From Pedobacter rhodius (GTDB lineage Bacteria; Bacteroidota; Bacteroidia; Sphingobacteriales; Sphingobacteriaceae), in assembly GCF_027213645.1 (NCBI RefSeq), contig NZ_JAPWGL010000004.1:1-64000 (forward strand): 64,000 nucleotides of DNA, in the 5' to 3' direction. Made by a program: the position numbers and the translations under genes. The notes below the pieces were generated by a model that worked only from the letters and a program-made list of their open reading frames with translations, did not search any database and was not told the DNA's origin. Below, in pieces: positions 42,716 through 52,149 of this stretch. Position 1 is the stretch's first letter; every line of letters begins with the position of its first letter.

Positions 42716-44056
42716 ATGAATCTTTACTCCCCGCCGATTAAAAGCAAGTATTTACCTGTCCTGTTTGTTGCTTTATTGATTTCTTATTCACAAGCTTTCG
42801 CACAAAGAACAATTAATGATGTAATGGATTCTACAACGGTCAATCATTTACTGATTATCTCTAAAAAATATGGTTCTCTTTCATTCAGCGGCTATTTGCA
42901 ACCTCAATTTCAGGTGGCAGAATCGAATGGAGCCCAGGCTGAATACCAGGGTGGCAATTTTGGAGAATTTACAAATAATCGTTTCAGATTAAGACGCGGG
43001 CGTTTAAGAGCCGATTACATGCTGTTAACCGACGATGGCGCGCCATCAACTTATTTTGTACTTCAATTTGATGGTACGGAACAAGGTGTTGCCGTAAGGG
43101 ATTTCTGGGGCAGGTATTATGAAAACAAATGGAAAATATTAGCGGTAACATTAGGTTTATCAGGCCGTCCGTTCGGCAATGAACTTCAGTTATCCTCATC
43201 CGTTAGAGAGGCACCGGAACGCGGCAGGATGTCGCAAATATTAATGCGTACAGAACGTGATTTAGGAGTAACTTTCACATTAAATCCCCGATGGAAAGGT
43301 GCTAAACTAAAAAACATTTCCCTAGATTTTGGAATTTATAACGGCCAGGGATTGGCCGGTACGGCAGAATTTGATAACAGCAAGGATTTTATTTTAAGAT
43401 TAAGCCATAAATCATACAAAATGAAAAACCTGCCATTTACAGTTGCAGGCGGAATCAGCACTTTACAAGGTGGCTTAAACCATCGCTTACCCGTAAGTTA
43501 TAAAATGGAAAAGGCAAATAACATTTGGTATATGGCTAAAGATTCATCTGCTTCAACAATCAATAAAGTGGCTCCCCGAAGGTACTACGGTGCAGATATC
43601 CAATTATCAACAAATACCAAAAGCTGGAAATCAGAATTAAGGGCCGAAGTTATCTCCGGATTACAAACCGGAACAGCTACAACATCTACAACGCCAGGTT
43701 CCTACCCTACCGATAGTCAATCGGAACCCCTTCCCTATTACACACGGAATTTCAATGGTGCCTATTTTACTTTCGTGCAAACATTAAACAGCACCGATAA
43801 CCAATTAATTTTAAAATATGACTGGTACGATCCGAACAGTAAAGTAAAAGGTACGGATATCTCTTCATCTCTAGGATTATCGGCTGCTGACGTGAAATTC
43901 AATACTTTTGGGTTTGGATTTTTACATCATTTTAATCCTCATTTTAAAGCGGTGATTTATTACGATATCATTAAAAACGAATCAACTCAAATTTCGGGTT
44001 ATACTTCTGATAGAAAAGACAACGTGTTAACATTAAGGACACAATTCTATTTCTAA
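42716..44056 (+). CDS. Phosphate-selective porin O/P family outer-membrane porin
   Basis: A 446-residue outer-membrane protein: signal peptide (about 1-31, QAFAQR), then a porin O/P-type barrel. Typical blocks are SFSGYLQPQFQV, FRLRRGRLRADYML, YFVLQFDGTEQGVAVRDFWGRYY and GLSGRPFGNE. It ends with an aromatic residue (TLRTQFYF) as barrels do. Despite the family name the transported solute is uncertain. It stands alone between a terminator and marC. Confidence 0.88.
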   Translation: MNLYSPPIKSKYLPVLFVALLISYSQAFAQRTINDVMDSTTVNHLLIISKKYGSLSFSGYLQPQFQVAESNGAQAEYQGGNFGEFTNNRFRLRRGRLRADYMLLTDDGAPSTYFVLQFDGTEQGVAVRDFWGRYYENKWKILAVTLGLSGRPFGNELQLSSSVREAPERGRMSQILMRTERDLGVTFTLNPRWKGAKLKNISLDFGIYNGQGLAGTAEFDNSKDFILRLSHKSYKMKNLPFTVAGGISTLQGGLNHRLPVSYKMEKANNIWYMAKDSSASTINKVAPRRYYGADIQLSTNTKSWKSELRAEVISGLQTGTATTSTTPGSYPTDSQSEPLPYYTRNFNGAYFTFVQTLNSTDNQLILKYDWYDPNSKVKGTDISSSLGLSAADVKFNTFGFGFLHHFNPHFKAVIYYDIIKNESTQISGYTSDRKDNVLTLRTQFYF

Positions 44057-44095
44057 TAATTAATTTGATAAATGCGTATTTAATCCAAATTGATA

Positions 44096-44103
44096 TACCT
44101 TTG
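44096..44103 (+). promoter_or_regulatory. -7 element of the marC promoter
   Basis: TACCTTTG, 16 bases upstream of the ATG at 44120. Confidence 0.7.
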
Positions 44104-44119
44104 CTAAAATTGTAAGCTT

Positions 44120-44701
44120 ATGAAATTTGATTTTATGACATTCAACCTGAGTGAGATTCTATCTACAACAATGGTTCTTTTCGCTATTATCGATATTCTG
44201 GGCTCAATTCCTGTTGTTATACAGCTTCGGAGAAAAGCAGGCCACATTGAATCGGAAAAAGCCGCTCTTGTAGCAGCTGGTTTAATGATTCTGTTTTTAT
44301 TTCTAGGCGAATCTTTATTAAAGGTAATTGGTTTGGATGTAGAGTCATTTGCAATTGCAGGTTCCTTTGTGATTTTCTTTATAGCTATGGAAATGGTTTT
44401 AGGTCTCACCATTTTCAAAGAAGAAGCACCGGAAACGATTTCAATTGTTCCCCTGGCATTCCCCTTAATTGCAGGTGCAGGCACAATGACGACCTTACTT
44501 TCTTTAAAAACCGAGTACCATACACAAAATATCCTTATCGGCATTATACTCAATATTCTTTTCGTTTATTTTGTTCTAAAGAACACGAACAGGCTGGAAA
44601 AGCTTTTTGGCAAATCGGGGTTAAATGTTCTTCGCAAAGCTTTTGGTGTAATTTTATTGGCCATTGCGATTAAGCTTTTCAGAAATAACACAGGACTCTG
44701 A
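44120..44701 (+). CDS. MarC-family integral membrane protein
   Basis: A 193-residue protein with six hydrophobic helices, matching the MarC/YhgN-type family (IDILGSIPVVIQ, and PLAFPLIAGAGTMTTLLSL in the middle). Its function is not established; the link to antibiotic resistance in the family name has been withdrawn. The ATG at 44120 follows a clear promoter; an alternative in-frame ATG is 15 bases on. Confidence 0.88.
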   Translation: MKFDFMTFNLSEILSTTMVLFAIIDILGSIPVVIQLRRKAGHIESEKAALVAAGLMILFLFLGESLLKVIGLDVESFAIAGSFVIFFIAMEMVLGLTIFKEEAPETISIVPLAFPLIAGAGTMTTLLSLKTEYHTQNILIGIILNILFVYFVLKNTNRLEKLFGKSGLNVLRKAFGVILLAIAIKLFRNNTGL

Positions 44702-44798
44702 TACACGGAAGATGTTTAATGGAAGATGGAATCCGATTCTAATAATTCATTAGCTTGTAACAAAAATTGAGTATATTTATCTAAACTAAAAAGCTAAC

Positions 44799-44906
44799 AT
44801 GAACAGCTTTGAAAAATATACTGTACTAATCGGGGCGATTGCTGTTTTAATTGAAGCCGTAAAGCACCTGAAAAAGAATTTTAAATCTTGGTTTAAACAT
44901 ACGTAA
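44799..44906 (+). CDS. Possible 35-residue membrane peptide
   Basis: ATG at 44799 opens a 35-codon frame. The product has one short hydrophobic helix (about 8-20), flanked by charged ends with a basic tail (KHLKKNFKSWFKH). It resembles small single-pass proteins. Upstream TATATTTA is one base off the -7 consensus. Nothing else occupies the 455-base gap 44702-45156, apart from degraded interspersed repeat at about 44980-45030. Real coding is uncertain. Confidence 0.38.
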   Translation: MNSFEKYTVLIGAIAVLIEAVKHLKKNFKSWFKHT

Positions 44907-45156
44907 TGCGTATGGCCATCTCTTCCTGAATTACGACCTGCCATATATAAGGTATTTCAGGATCTTATATTTGGAAAGATTGCTTCACTCCATCTTACAA
45001 TCCAGCACTTCAGTTCGAAATGACGAGACGGATTTTCTAAAAACCATTGGCTTACTTTAAAACTAAAGAAGCTTGTTTTGAATATCACCAATAGCGCTAA
45101 ACTCTAGTCTCTCGAGAAGAAAATGGTTTCCGTGTATCTTAAAATCCTAAAATCCC

Positions 45157-46326
45157 TTAATCCTGGTTTTTCTTGATTAACCTCGCTACAAACATCGTAT
45201 CTGCATTGTTATCGTAGCCTTTTATTAACTCCATAGATTCTAACTCGAGTGGTAAGGTTTCGGTTATCTGTTTAACTACATCTTCATTTTCTGCTGCAAA
45301 GGCCGAGCAGGTAATGTAAATTAATGGCTTGCCGGGTTTTAAATACCTGACCACATTTTGAACGATTGCTTTCTGAATCGTTGAGAATTGGCTGATTTTT
45401 CTTTCTTCGAAAAAAGTGAGCATTTCTGGTGTCCTCCCCCATGTGCCCGAACCTGTGCAAGGTGCATCGAGTATAATTCCATCGAAGGCATAGTGATGCA
45501 AAATCTGATCATTATTTTTCAGGAGATCCAGTTCCTTTTTATGGTATTTTCTTATCCCGGCTAATCTGAAACGCTCATCCAAGTTTAGCAAAACACTTTC
45601 CCTGAGATCGGTTACCAATAAATCTAAAACAGGCTCTAAACTATGCAGCAATAAAGTTTTTCCACCTGAGGCAGCACAGCAATCCCACCATTTATCCCAC
45701 TTACTTGGTTTGAAATAGGTTCCGGTATGTTGAGAGGATAAATCCTGAACCTGATAAGTTCCATCTTGTAAAACGCTTTCAAGTTTTGTACCGTTAGGCA
45801 GCGATAAAGCAGTCTCTGAAACCTGCTTTACAGCTATATTTTCAGCTTGCAATTTAGATACAATTGATGGCGCGTCGCTTGCTGCAACCCTGATAAACAG
45901 ATCAGGCTGTAAGAAAAATGACTTATAAAAACAGGCCTTGTCAATATCGCCGGATAGTTGATTATTAAAAGGGTAAACTTCCTCTAAATTGAAATCAGGA
46001 TATCTTGCAGAAATTAACTGAAGTTTCTCTTCCGGTAAAGCGGTGATTTTATCTTGTAAATCCGGAAGGTTTTTTTCTACGATCAAGCTTAAAGTATCGT
46101 GACAAAGAAAATCGGAAACGCTTAACCTTTCTTCATGACTAAGTTTAGATAATGCTTTACCTAAACGAAAAAAACTATAGAGGTGCCTCGTAGCCCAACG
46201 CCTGTCTGACGAGCCCATTTGTTTATTTTGCTTGAAATATGCCGGCAGAAACCGATGCAGCGGTAAACTTCCATCATAATTTTGCAAAACCTGTTCAAAC
46301 GCTTTTAGCTGATGCTCTACTCTCAT
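45157..46326 (-). CDS. RsmB/NOP-family RNA m5C methyltransferase
   Basis: A 389-residue SAM-dependent methyltransferase that methylates cytosine C5 in rRNA (or tRNA). The N-terminal part (about 1-130) is a NusB-like RNA-binding helical domain. The catalytic Rossmann-like part includes CCAASGGKTLLL as SAM-binding loop, DAPCTGSGTWGR with one catalytic Cys, and ITCSAFAAEN with the second. Both Cys of the RsmB/RsmF mechanism are present. It lies 18 bases downstream of the lipoprotein gene on the same strand. Confidence 0.87.
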   Translation of the reverse strand: MRVEHQLKAFEQVLQNYDGSLPLHRFLPAYFKQNKQMGSSDRRWATRHLYSFFRLGKALSKLSHEERLSVSDFLCHDTLSLIVEKNLPDLQDKITALPEEKLQLISARYPDFNLEEVYPFNNQLSGDIDKACFYKSFFLQPDLFIRVAASDAPSIVSKLQAENIAVKQVSETALSLPNGTKLESVLQDGTYQVQDLSSQHTGTYFKPSKWDKWWDCCAASGGKTLLLHSLEPVLDLLVTDLRESVLLNLDERFRLAGIRKYHKKELDLLKNNDQILHHYAFDGIILDAPCTGSGTWGRTPEMLTFFEERKISQFSTIQKAIVQNVVRYLKPGKPLIYITCSAFAAENEDVVKQITETLPLELESMELIKGYDNNADTMFVARLIKKNQD

Positions 46327-46344
46327 TCGGTTAATTTATAAATT

Positions 46345-47559
46345 TTACTCGATTATATTTAAAGCAAAATTTTTATACCTTAAAAGCACCAAACTGGTGT
46401 TAATGTAACCCAGTTGATCGTCGTATACGAAAGTAAAACTATTATGTAAACCCTTATATTTTTCTTTAGTTAAATACTCCAGATAGTCTTCTCCATAAGT
46501 AGACATTAATTTCCCAAAATAATAGCCCTCGTCGAAACCCTTAAAAGCATATTCTCCGGGTTCAAAACCATATTTTTTTCTATAACTTTTAACAAAGTTG
46601 ATAACATTAGGATTTCGGTAATCCACTTTATAAGAAGAACTTATAATGGTGTTCAAAGTTTGCAATTTATCTGCAGGATAGTTTTGTTTTGACCAAAGCG
46701 GGTGTCCGAAAAGATTTAACGCATACCCACCTGTTGGCAGGTTTTTTAATTTATAAAGCTTTTCTACTGTTGGTAAAACAAATGCCCTGTCTGATGAAGT
46801 TACAATTACCGCATATTGCTTGCCTTTAATCATTTTTGTTTCGAAAGTAAAAGCTGAAGCGTATTCCTGAACAATAAATTTATTCGTTTGCGATTGAAAA
46901 TATTTTCTTAAAGGTATTGCAAATTGCTCATCTTCCGTTTTTTTAGGGTTGATGATTACAATTATCGTATTTGCAGGATTGAAAGTTTTAGCAATGTAGG
47001 CTGCTATTTTCTTTGCATGTAAATCAATATTATTTACTATTGATATCAGGTTCGGATTATTAAAATCAGACGGTTCGGAAGCTGCCAAAGGAGAAACGAC
47101 CGGTACGTTATTTAATTTTGAATAGTTGGTGATATATTTCACACCTTCAGGAAAAACCGGACCAACGATCAGATTGCTTTTCCTGAAATTATCCAGTTTA
47201 AATAAGGAACCAATCTGTGCATTATCATCCTGTGTATCATAAACGTTAAGTTTGAAATTGGCGCCTGAAGCCGTAACAGAATCTAAACCCAACTTAAATC
47301 CCTGGTAAAAATCAATCGGCATGGCATATTTTTCAGCATCTGCCTTGCTCATAAATTTTAAGTTAACTTCATTTAGCTTAAAAGGTATAAGGAGTGAAAT
47401 GCTCGCCTGGGTAAATTTCCTGACCGGTTTTTTTTCAGCCGGCTTTTCTTTCTCCGCCTGCTTCTGGGTTTCTGATTTCGGCGTACGTATTTTTGGAGAA
47501 CATGCAGCAAGAGCGATAAACAGGAAAGCTAAAAACCAATACTTTTTTCTAAAACCCAT
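46345..47559 (-). CDS. Periplasmic-binding-type lipoprotein (LpoA-like fold)
   Basis: A 404-residue predicted lipoprotein (lipobox LAACSP, Cys about residue 20) followed by a basic, Lys/Pro-rich linker (about 25-50). The rest is a type-1 periplasmic-binding fold: FYQGFKLGLDSV, YDTQDDNAQIGSLF, VGPVFPEGV, NVPVVSPLAAS, GFEPGEYAFKGFDEGYYFG. It resembles ABC amino-acid-binding proteins and the LpoA-type activators of peptidoglycan synthases, but no permease genes are adjacent. It is probably cotranscribed with the methyltransferase that follows. Role uncertain. Confidence 0.72.
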   Translation of the reverse strand: MGFRKKYWFLAFLFIALAACSPKIRTPKSETQKQAEKEKPAEKKPVRKFTQASISLLIPFKLNEVNLKFMSKADAEKYAMPIDFYQGFKLGLDSVTASGANFKLNVYDTQDDNAQIGSLFKLDNFRKSNLIVGPVFPEGVKYITNYSKLNNVPVVSPLAASEPSDFNNPNLISIVNNIDLHAKKIAAYIAKTFNPANTIIVIINPKKTEDEQFAIPLRKYFQSQTNKFIVQEYASAFTFETKMIKGKQYAVIVTSSDRAFVLPTVEKLYKLKNLPTGGYALNLFGHPLWSKQNYPADKLQTLNTIISSSYKVDYRNPNVINFVKSYRKKYGFEPGEYAFKGFDEGYYFGKLMSTYGEDYLEYLTKEKYKGLHNSFTFVYDDQLGYINTSLVLLRYKNFALNIIE

Positions 47560-47579
47560 ATTCTAATATTTTAACAAAA

Positions 47580-47605
47580 TATGCCGGCAAAAGTTTGCCA
47601 GCATA
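47580..47605 (-). terminator. Terminator of guaA
   Basis: Stem TATGC-GGCAA with TTGCC-GCATA (47580-47605, one internal mismatch), then ATTTTGTT on the minus strand. Confidence 0.72.
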
Positions 47606-47643
47606 CGATAAAATTAACTGAAAATTACTAATTGTAATTAGCC

Positions 47644-49176
47644 TTATTCCCACTCAATAGTTGCAGGCGGTTTAGAACTGATGTCATAAACAACCCTGTT
47701 AATACCTTTAACTTTATTGATGATTTCATTAGAAATTTTTGCTAAAACAGGGTATGGTAAATGACACCAGTCTGCCGTCATACCGTCAACAGATTCCACT
47801 GCACGCAGACAAATAACATTTTCGTATGTACGTTCATCGCCCATTACACCAACAGATTGAACCGGAAGGAAGATAGCGCCGGCCTGCCACACTTTATCAT
47901 ATAAACCTGCCGCTTTTAATTCATTAATATAAATCGAATCGGCATGTTGTAAAATTTCAACTTTTTCCGCGGTTACATCACCCAGTATACGAATGGCCAA
48001 ACCTGGTCCGGGGAAAGGATGGCGACCCAGAATCACATCATCAATGCCCAATGCCTTACCTACTCTTCTAACTTCATCTTTAAATAGAGTTTTTAAGGGT
48101 TCAACGACCTTCAGTTTCATGAAATCCGGCAAACCGCCAACGTTATGGTGAGATTTTATGGTTGCCGATGGCCCATTCACAGAAATAGATTCGATAACAT
48201 CCGGATAAATGGTACCCTGACCCAGCCAGTTTACGCCCGTAACCTCGTGTGCAGCATCGTCAAAAACCTCGATGAACACACGTCCGATTGCTTTTCTTTT
48301 TAATTCAGGATCTTTTAAACCAGCAAGCTGGCTAAGGAAACGATCTTTTGCATCGATACCTTTAATATTTAAGCCCATGTGCTTGTATTGCTCAAGCACT
48401 TGTTCGTATTCATCCTTACGCAAAAGACCATTATCAACGAAAATACAGTGTAAATTTGTTCCGATTGCTTTATGCAATAAAACCGCAGCCACGCTACTGT
48501 CGACACCGCCCGATAAACCTAAAACAACTTTATCATCGCCAAGCTTTTCTTTTAATTCGGCAATTGTCGTTTCGATAAAAGCTGCTGAAGTCCAATCCTG
48601 ACTGCAGCCACAAATATCAACAAGGAAATTTTCTAAAAGGATTTTACCGTCAATGCTATGGGTAACCTCCGGGTGGAACTGAATGGCATAAGTATCAGAA
48701 TCTTTAATATGATATGCAGCAACGCTAACGCTTTCCGTACTCGCAATTAACTCAGCACCTTCAGGCATTTGGGTAATGGTATCGCCATGGCTCATCCAAA
48801 CCTGAGAATCGATATTTATGCCTTTAAATAATTTATTTTCCTGATTAACAAAACTAAGATTTGCACGACCATACTCGCGTGTTGATGAAGCCTGAACGTC
48901 GCCACCTGATTTTTGTGCAATGTATTGCGCACCATAACAAACGGCTAATAATGGAAATTTTAAATGGAATTGGCTTAAATCTACCTGTGGTGCATCATCC
49001 TGGCGAACAGAATAGGGGCTGCCGGAAAAGATAACACCTTTTACGTCAGGGGTATTTATATCAGGAAGATTGTTGAATGGATATATTTCACAGTAAATAT
49101 TCAGTTCGCGAACTCTACGGGCAATGAGTTGTGTAAATTGCGAACCAAAATCGACGATAATGATTTTTTCTTGCAT
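47644..49176 (-). CDS. guaA: GMP synthase (glutamine-hydrolysing)
   Basis: Converts XMP to GMP with glutamine as nitrogen donor. From the ATG at 49176 the product has 510 residues ([13 protein letters not shown]). The class-I glutaminase domain covers about 1-185 with nucleophile Cys80 in AVCYGAQ and the catalytic HPEVTHS; the ATP-pyrophosphatase domain has the PP-loop GLSGGVDSS, and the dimerisation domain ends with ATIEWE, all conserved. The longer frame starting at 49182 uses a TTG inside the promoter. The -7 element ends only three bases before the ATG, so the mRNA should begin at the start codon. Confidence 0.96.
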   Translation of the reverse strand: MQEKIIIVDFGSQFTQLIARRVRELNIYCEIYPFNNLPDINTPDVKGVIFSGSPYSVRQDDAPQVDLSQFHLKFPLLAVCYGAQYIAQKSGGDVQASSTREYGRANLSFVNQENKLFKGINIDSQVWMSHGDTITQMPEGAELIASTESVSVAAYHIKDSDTYAIQFHPEVTHSIDGKILLENFLVDICGCSQDWTSAAFIETTIAELKEKLGDDKVVLGLSGGVDSSVAAVLLHKAIGTNLHCIFVDNGLLRKDEYEQVLEQYKHMGLNIKGIDAKDRFLSQLAGLKDPELKRKAIGRVFIEVFDDAAHEVTGVNWLGQGTIYPDVIESISVNGPSATIKSHHNVGGLPDFMKLKVVEPLKTLFKDEVRRVGKALGIDDVILGRHPFPGPGLAIRILGDVTAEKVEILQHADSIYINELKAAGLYDKVWQAGAIFLPVQSVGVMGDERTYENVICLRAVESVDGMTADWCHLPYPVLAKISNEIINKVKGINRVVYDISSKPPATIEWE

Positions 49177-49179
49177 CCG

Positions 49180-49187
49180 CAAAGATA
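49180..49187 (-). promoter_or_regulatory. -7 element of guaA promoter
   Basis: TATCTTTG on the minus strand, with three bases (CGG) before the ATG at 49176. If the start point is four bases after the G, the A of ATG is +1. Confidence 0.75.
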
Positions 49188-49287
49188 GGGAAAGAAAGGG
49201 AATTGTTAAATTGTTTTATTGTTATTTATAGCCAATTTAGCAATTCAACAATGAAAGCAATTCAAGCCAACCAACTTACACATTAAC

Positions 49288-49746
49288 CTAAGCTTCCATC
49301 AACTTCACCTCTACACCAAACTTCCTCAAAAAATCTACCCCTTCATCACTTGGCAAACCTTTATAAGCGGCATAAGATTTAGAATAGTAAACCAGTTTTA
49401 TGCCTGAAGATAAGATTAACCTGGCGCAGGCGATGCAAGGCGATAAAGTAGTATACAAAGTACAGCCTTCAATTTTAGAGCCGTTTTTAGAGGCATACAG
49501 GATGGCATTTTCCTCTGCATGTAAGGCCAGCGAACAACTTCCTTTACTGTCACGGGCACAACCTGTATCGGGCCATTCTTCATCACAATTATGTGTTCCG
49601 GCGGGCGGACCATTATATCCGATAGAAATAATGCGGGTATCTTTTGTTAAAACAGCGCCAACATGGGCACGTACACAATGTGAACGTGTAGCCAATTCTG
49701 TCGCCAGGTTCATAAAAATAGAATCGAAGCTCGGTTTGTCAGTCAT
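49288..49746 (-). CDS. dCMP deaminase family protein (deoxycytidylate deaminase)
   Basis: Deaminates dCMP to dUMP to supply thymidylate. The 152-residue protein has the zinc-binding HAEENAIL with catalytic Glu (about 77-84) and PCIACARLI with two zinc-binding Cys (about 105-113). An additional Cys/His cluster (HNCDEEW, GCARD, GSC) matches the dCMP deaminase group rather than small cytidine deaminases. It lies between guaA and the sugar transporter on the same strand, after a terminator. Confidence 0.87.
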   Translation of the reverse strand: MTDKPSFDSIFMNLATELATRSHCVRAHVGAVLTKDTRIISIGYNGPPAGTHNCDEEWPDTGCARDSKGSCSLALHAEENAILYASKNGSKIEGCTLYTTLSPCIACARLILSSGIKLVYYSKSYAAYKGLPSDEGVDFLRKFGVEVKLMEA

Positions 49747-49762
49747 GTATAAAAATTAAAAA

Positions 49763-49792
49763 AGCCACAGAAAATATAATCTTTCTGTGGCT
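49763..49792 (-). terminator. Terminator of the sugar transporter gene
   Basis: Eleven-base-pair stem AGCCACAGAAA (49763-49773) with TTTCTGTGGCT (49782-49792), then TTTTTT on the minus strand. Confidence 0.9.
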
Positions 49793-49814
49793 GCAAAATT
49801 AGTTTAATTATATG

Positions 49815-51251
49815 TTAATGGCCGCCAGAAAGTTTTTTATCAAAACTGATTCCCTGCGATCTTAATATTCCGCTAACTCTCCATGCATAGAATGCTAAAT
49901 AAGCAAAACAGATAATACCAACGACATAACTATACTGGATACCTGTAAACTCTGATACTACCCCCTGAAGCCAGCTAATAATACCGCCACCCATAATCAT
50001 CATAATCAGGAAGCTACTGCCCTGACTGGTATGTTTACCTAAACCACTAACTGCCAGAGTAAAAATACAAGGCCATAAAGTACTGCAGAATAAACCTACA
50101 CTTGTAATGGCGTAAACACTTACCATTCCGGTTGTAAGCATACCGACTAACAAGGCCGTAATTCCTATTGCAGAAAAAATTAACAGCATTCTTGCAGGAT
50201 TACCTTTACTTGCCATATCTGCTGCAATCAAAACCAGAATGATTAAACCATACACATAAAATGGTGCTAAATCATGCTTGGCGATTGCATTTACAGCCAA
50301 AAAGATACCAAAGGCCAAATATGGTGCAATAAACCTTAATACTTTTTGAGTGCTCACATCATCTGTAAAGGCTTCAACAGCACCGGTCCAGCGGCCAATC
50401 ATCATACTTGCCCAATACAGTGAAATGTAAGGTGCAATATCTTTAATTGCAAAACCAAGATCTTTTTCCATGTAAGCAGGCAGATTACTTGCTGTAGAAA
50501 CCTCTACCCCTACATAAACAAAAATTGCAATCATACCTAATACCAATTGCGGATACTTCAATGCAGAACCCTTAATTGAATTATTATCTTCTACCGAAGC
50601 TTCTACCAGGGTAGGTCTATCCGGTAAAGAAGACATTTTTAAGAAAATTGCAACAGCAATAAAGGCAACGCCCAATATCAGATAAGGAATTTTAACACTT
50701 TCAATACTAATATCTGTAGTTGCGTTAGCAGCAGAACCAAAAATGGCAAAACTTACCACTAATGGGCCAATTGTTGTTCCGAAGTTATTAATACCTCCAG
50801 CTAAGGTTAAACGCTGGGATCCGGTTCTTATTGGCCCCAATGCAATTGCCAATGGATTGGCTACGGTTTGTTGTAAAGAGAAACCTAGTGCCACAATAAA
50901 CAAGCCTGAGAGCATCAACGGAAATGAATGAAGGTTTGCTGCCGGATAAAAAAGTAAAGTTCCAAGCGCTGAAATAACCAGTCCAAGCGCCAATGAATTT
51001 TTATAACCTAATTTGTTTACAATATCTTGCTTTATTAATACTGAAATTCCATTGTAAATCAAGGCACCTACCGTATAAGCAATGTAAAATGCCAATGAAA
51101 CTAACTGACTTTCGGCTTGCGATAAATCGAATGCTTTTTTAAATACCGGAATTAGAATATCATTACTGGCTGCTACGAAGCCCCAAAAAAAGAAGACTGT
51201 AACTAAGGGAATAAATTGCCCCCACTTGGTTTGCGCTTGTTCCTGACTCAT
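49815..51251 (-). CDS. FucP-type sugar MFS transporter
   Basis: A 478-residue inner-membrane transporter with 12 helices, of the fucose/glucose-galactose permease group. The N-terminus FFFWGFVAASNDILIPVFKKAF and the block LQQTVANPLAIALGP are characteristic, with acidic and polar residues in the first and fourth helices as in H+ symporters. No sugar-catabolic gene is adjacent, so the sugar cannot be named. It is a single-gene unit. Confidence 0.88.
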   Translation of the reverse strand: MSQEQAQTKWGQFIPLVTVFFFWGFVAASNDILIPVFKKAFDLSQAESQLVSLAFYIAYTVGALIYNGISVLIKQDIVNKLGYKNSLALGLVISALGTLLFYPAANLHSFPLMLSGLFIVALGFSLQQTVANPLAIALGPIRTGSQRLTLAGGINNFGTTIGPLVVSFAIFGSAANATTDISIESVKIPYLILGVAFIAVAIFLKMSSLPDRPTLVEASVEDNNSIKGSALKYPQLVLGMIAIFVYVGVEVSTASNLPAYMEKDLGFAIKDIAPYISLYWASMMIGRWTGAVEAFTDDVSTQKVLRFIAPYLAFGIFLAVNAIAKHDLAPFYVYGLIILVLIAADMASKGNPARMLLIFSAIGITALLVGMLTTGMVSVYAITSVGLFCSTLWPCIFTLAVSGLGKHTSQGSSFLIMMIMGGGIISWLQGVVSEFTGIQYSYVVGIICFAYLAFYAWRVSGILRSQGISFDKKLSGGH

Positions 51252-51392
51252 TTTAAATTTAGTTTTAGTGGGGCTAAACTTAAATAAAAAAAAATTAAAA
51301 AACGGTTATTTATACCAGCCTTCGCAACAAAAATAAAATTGATTTGTTTAGGTTTAAATTGCATATTCGCATATTCATAAATAACACAATGC

Positions 51393-52019
51393 ATGTTTGA
51401 AGCCATATTGTTAGGTATAGGGGCAGGGATTATTTCGTCGTTTTTAACAGGTCCGGTATTTTTTGCAATGATTAAAACCAGCATAGAGAAAGGCTTCAAA
51501 GCTGGTTTTTCTTTAGCCATTGGTGTAATAATAAGCGATGTAATTTTAATTGCATTAGTACTTTTTGGAAGCCAGTTTTTCGAGTATAAAGCCGATTTCG
51601 ATAAATATGTTGGGATAGTTGGCGGTTTGTTTCTTCTTGCGGTTGGTATCTATTACCTGGTTTCTAAAATAACGGTCCATTACGATAGCGCTACCTTGCA
51701 AAAAGTAAGTAAACGGGGTTATGTGTTGAAAGGATTTTTAATGTGCATACTTACACCTTCCACATTAATGTTCTGGATTATCGTTAGCGGCATTATCTCT
51801 GTTAAGCTGAACAATATGCTTAATGAAAAGTTAGTTTGCTTCTTTATTGCTATGGCAACCCAACTGTCCATTGATGGTGCCAAGAGTTTTTACTCCAGCA
51901 AACTCCGTTATAAAATTAAAGAGGATTCGCTTAGAAAACTGAATAAAATAGCCGGTGTTATAATTATATTCTTCGCCTTTTGGCTGGTTATAAAAACTTA
52001 TATGAAGTTTTACGCTTAA
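51393..52019 (+). CDS. LysE-family translocator
   Basis: A 208-residue membrane protein with about six helices, of the LysE/RhtB-type exporters of amino acids and related solutes. Signatures: GAGIISSFLTGPVFFAMIKTSIEKGFKAG (helix 1 and loop) and LKGFLMCILTPSTLMFW in the second half. It is divergent from the sugar transporter and followed by the 79-bp repeats. Confidence 0.86.
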   Translation: MFEAILLGIGAGIISSFLTGPVFFAMIKTSIEKGFKAGFSLAIGVIISDVILIALVLFGSQFFEYKADFDKYVGIVGGLFLLAVGIYYLVSKITVHYDSATLQKVSKRGYVLKGFLMCILTPSTLMFWIIVSGIISVKLNNMLNEKLVCFFIAMATQLSIDGAKSFYSSKLRYKIKEDSLRKLNKIAGVIIIFFAFWLVIKTYMKFYA

Positions 52020-52149
52020 TTGCCTGCTCGTTTCCACTACAGCGTAAACATGGCATCATACAGTAGGCTTCGAGGATTTTAGTATTAATAATCAACTTCA
52101 CAACATACCATCGTCCATCTCACATTAATCCATTTTACATTTGTCTATT

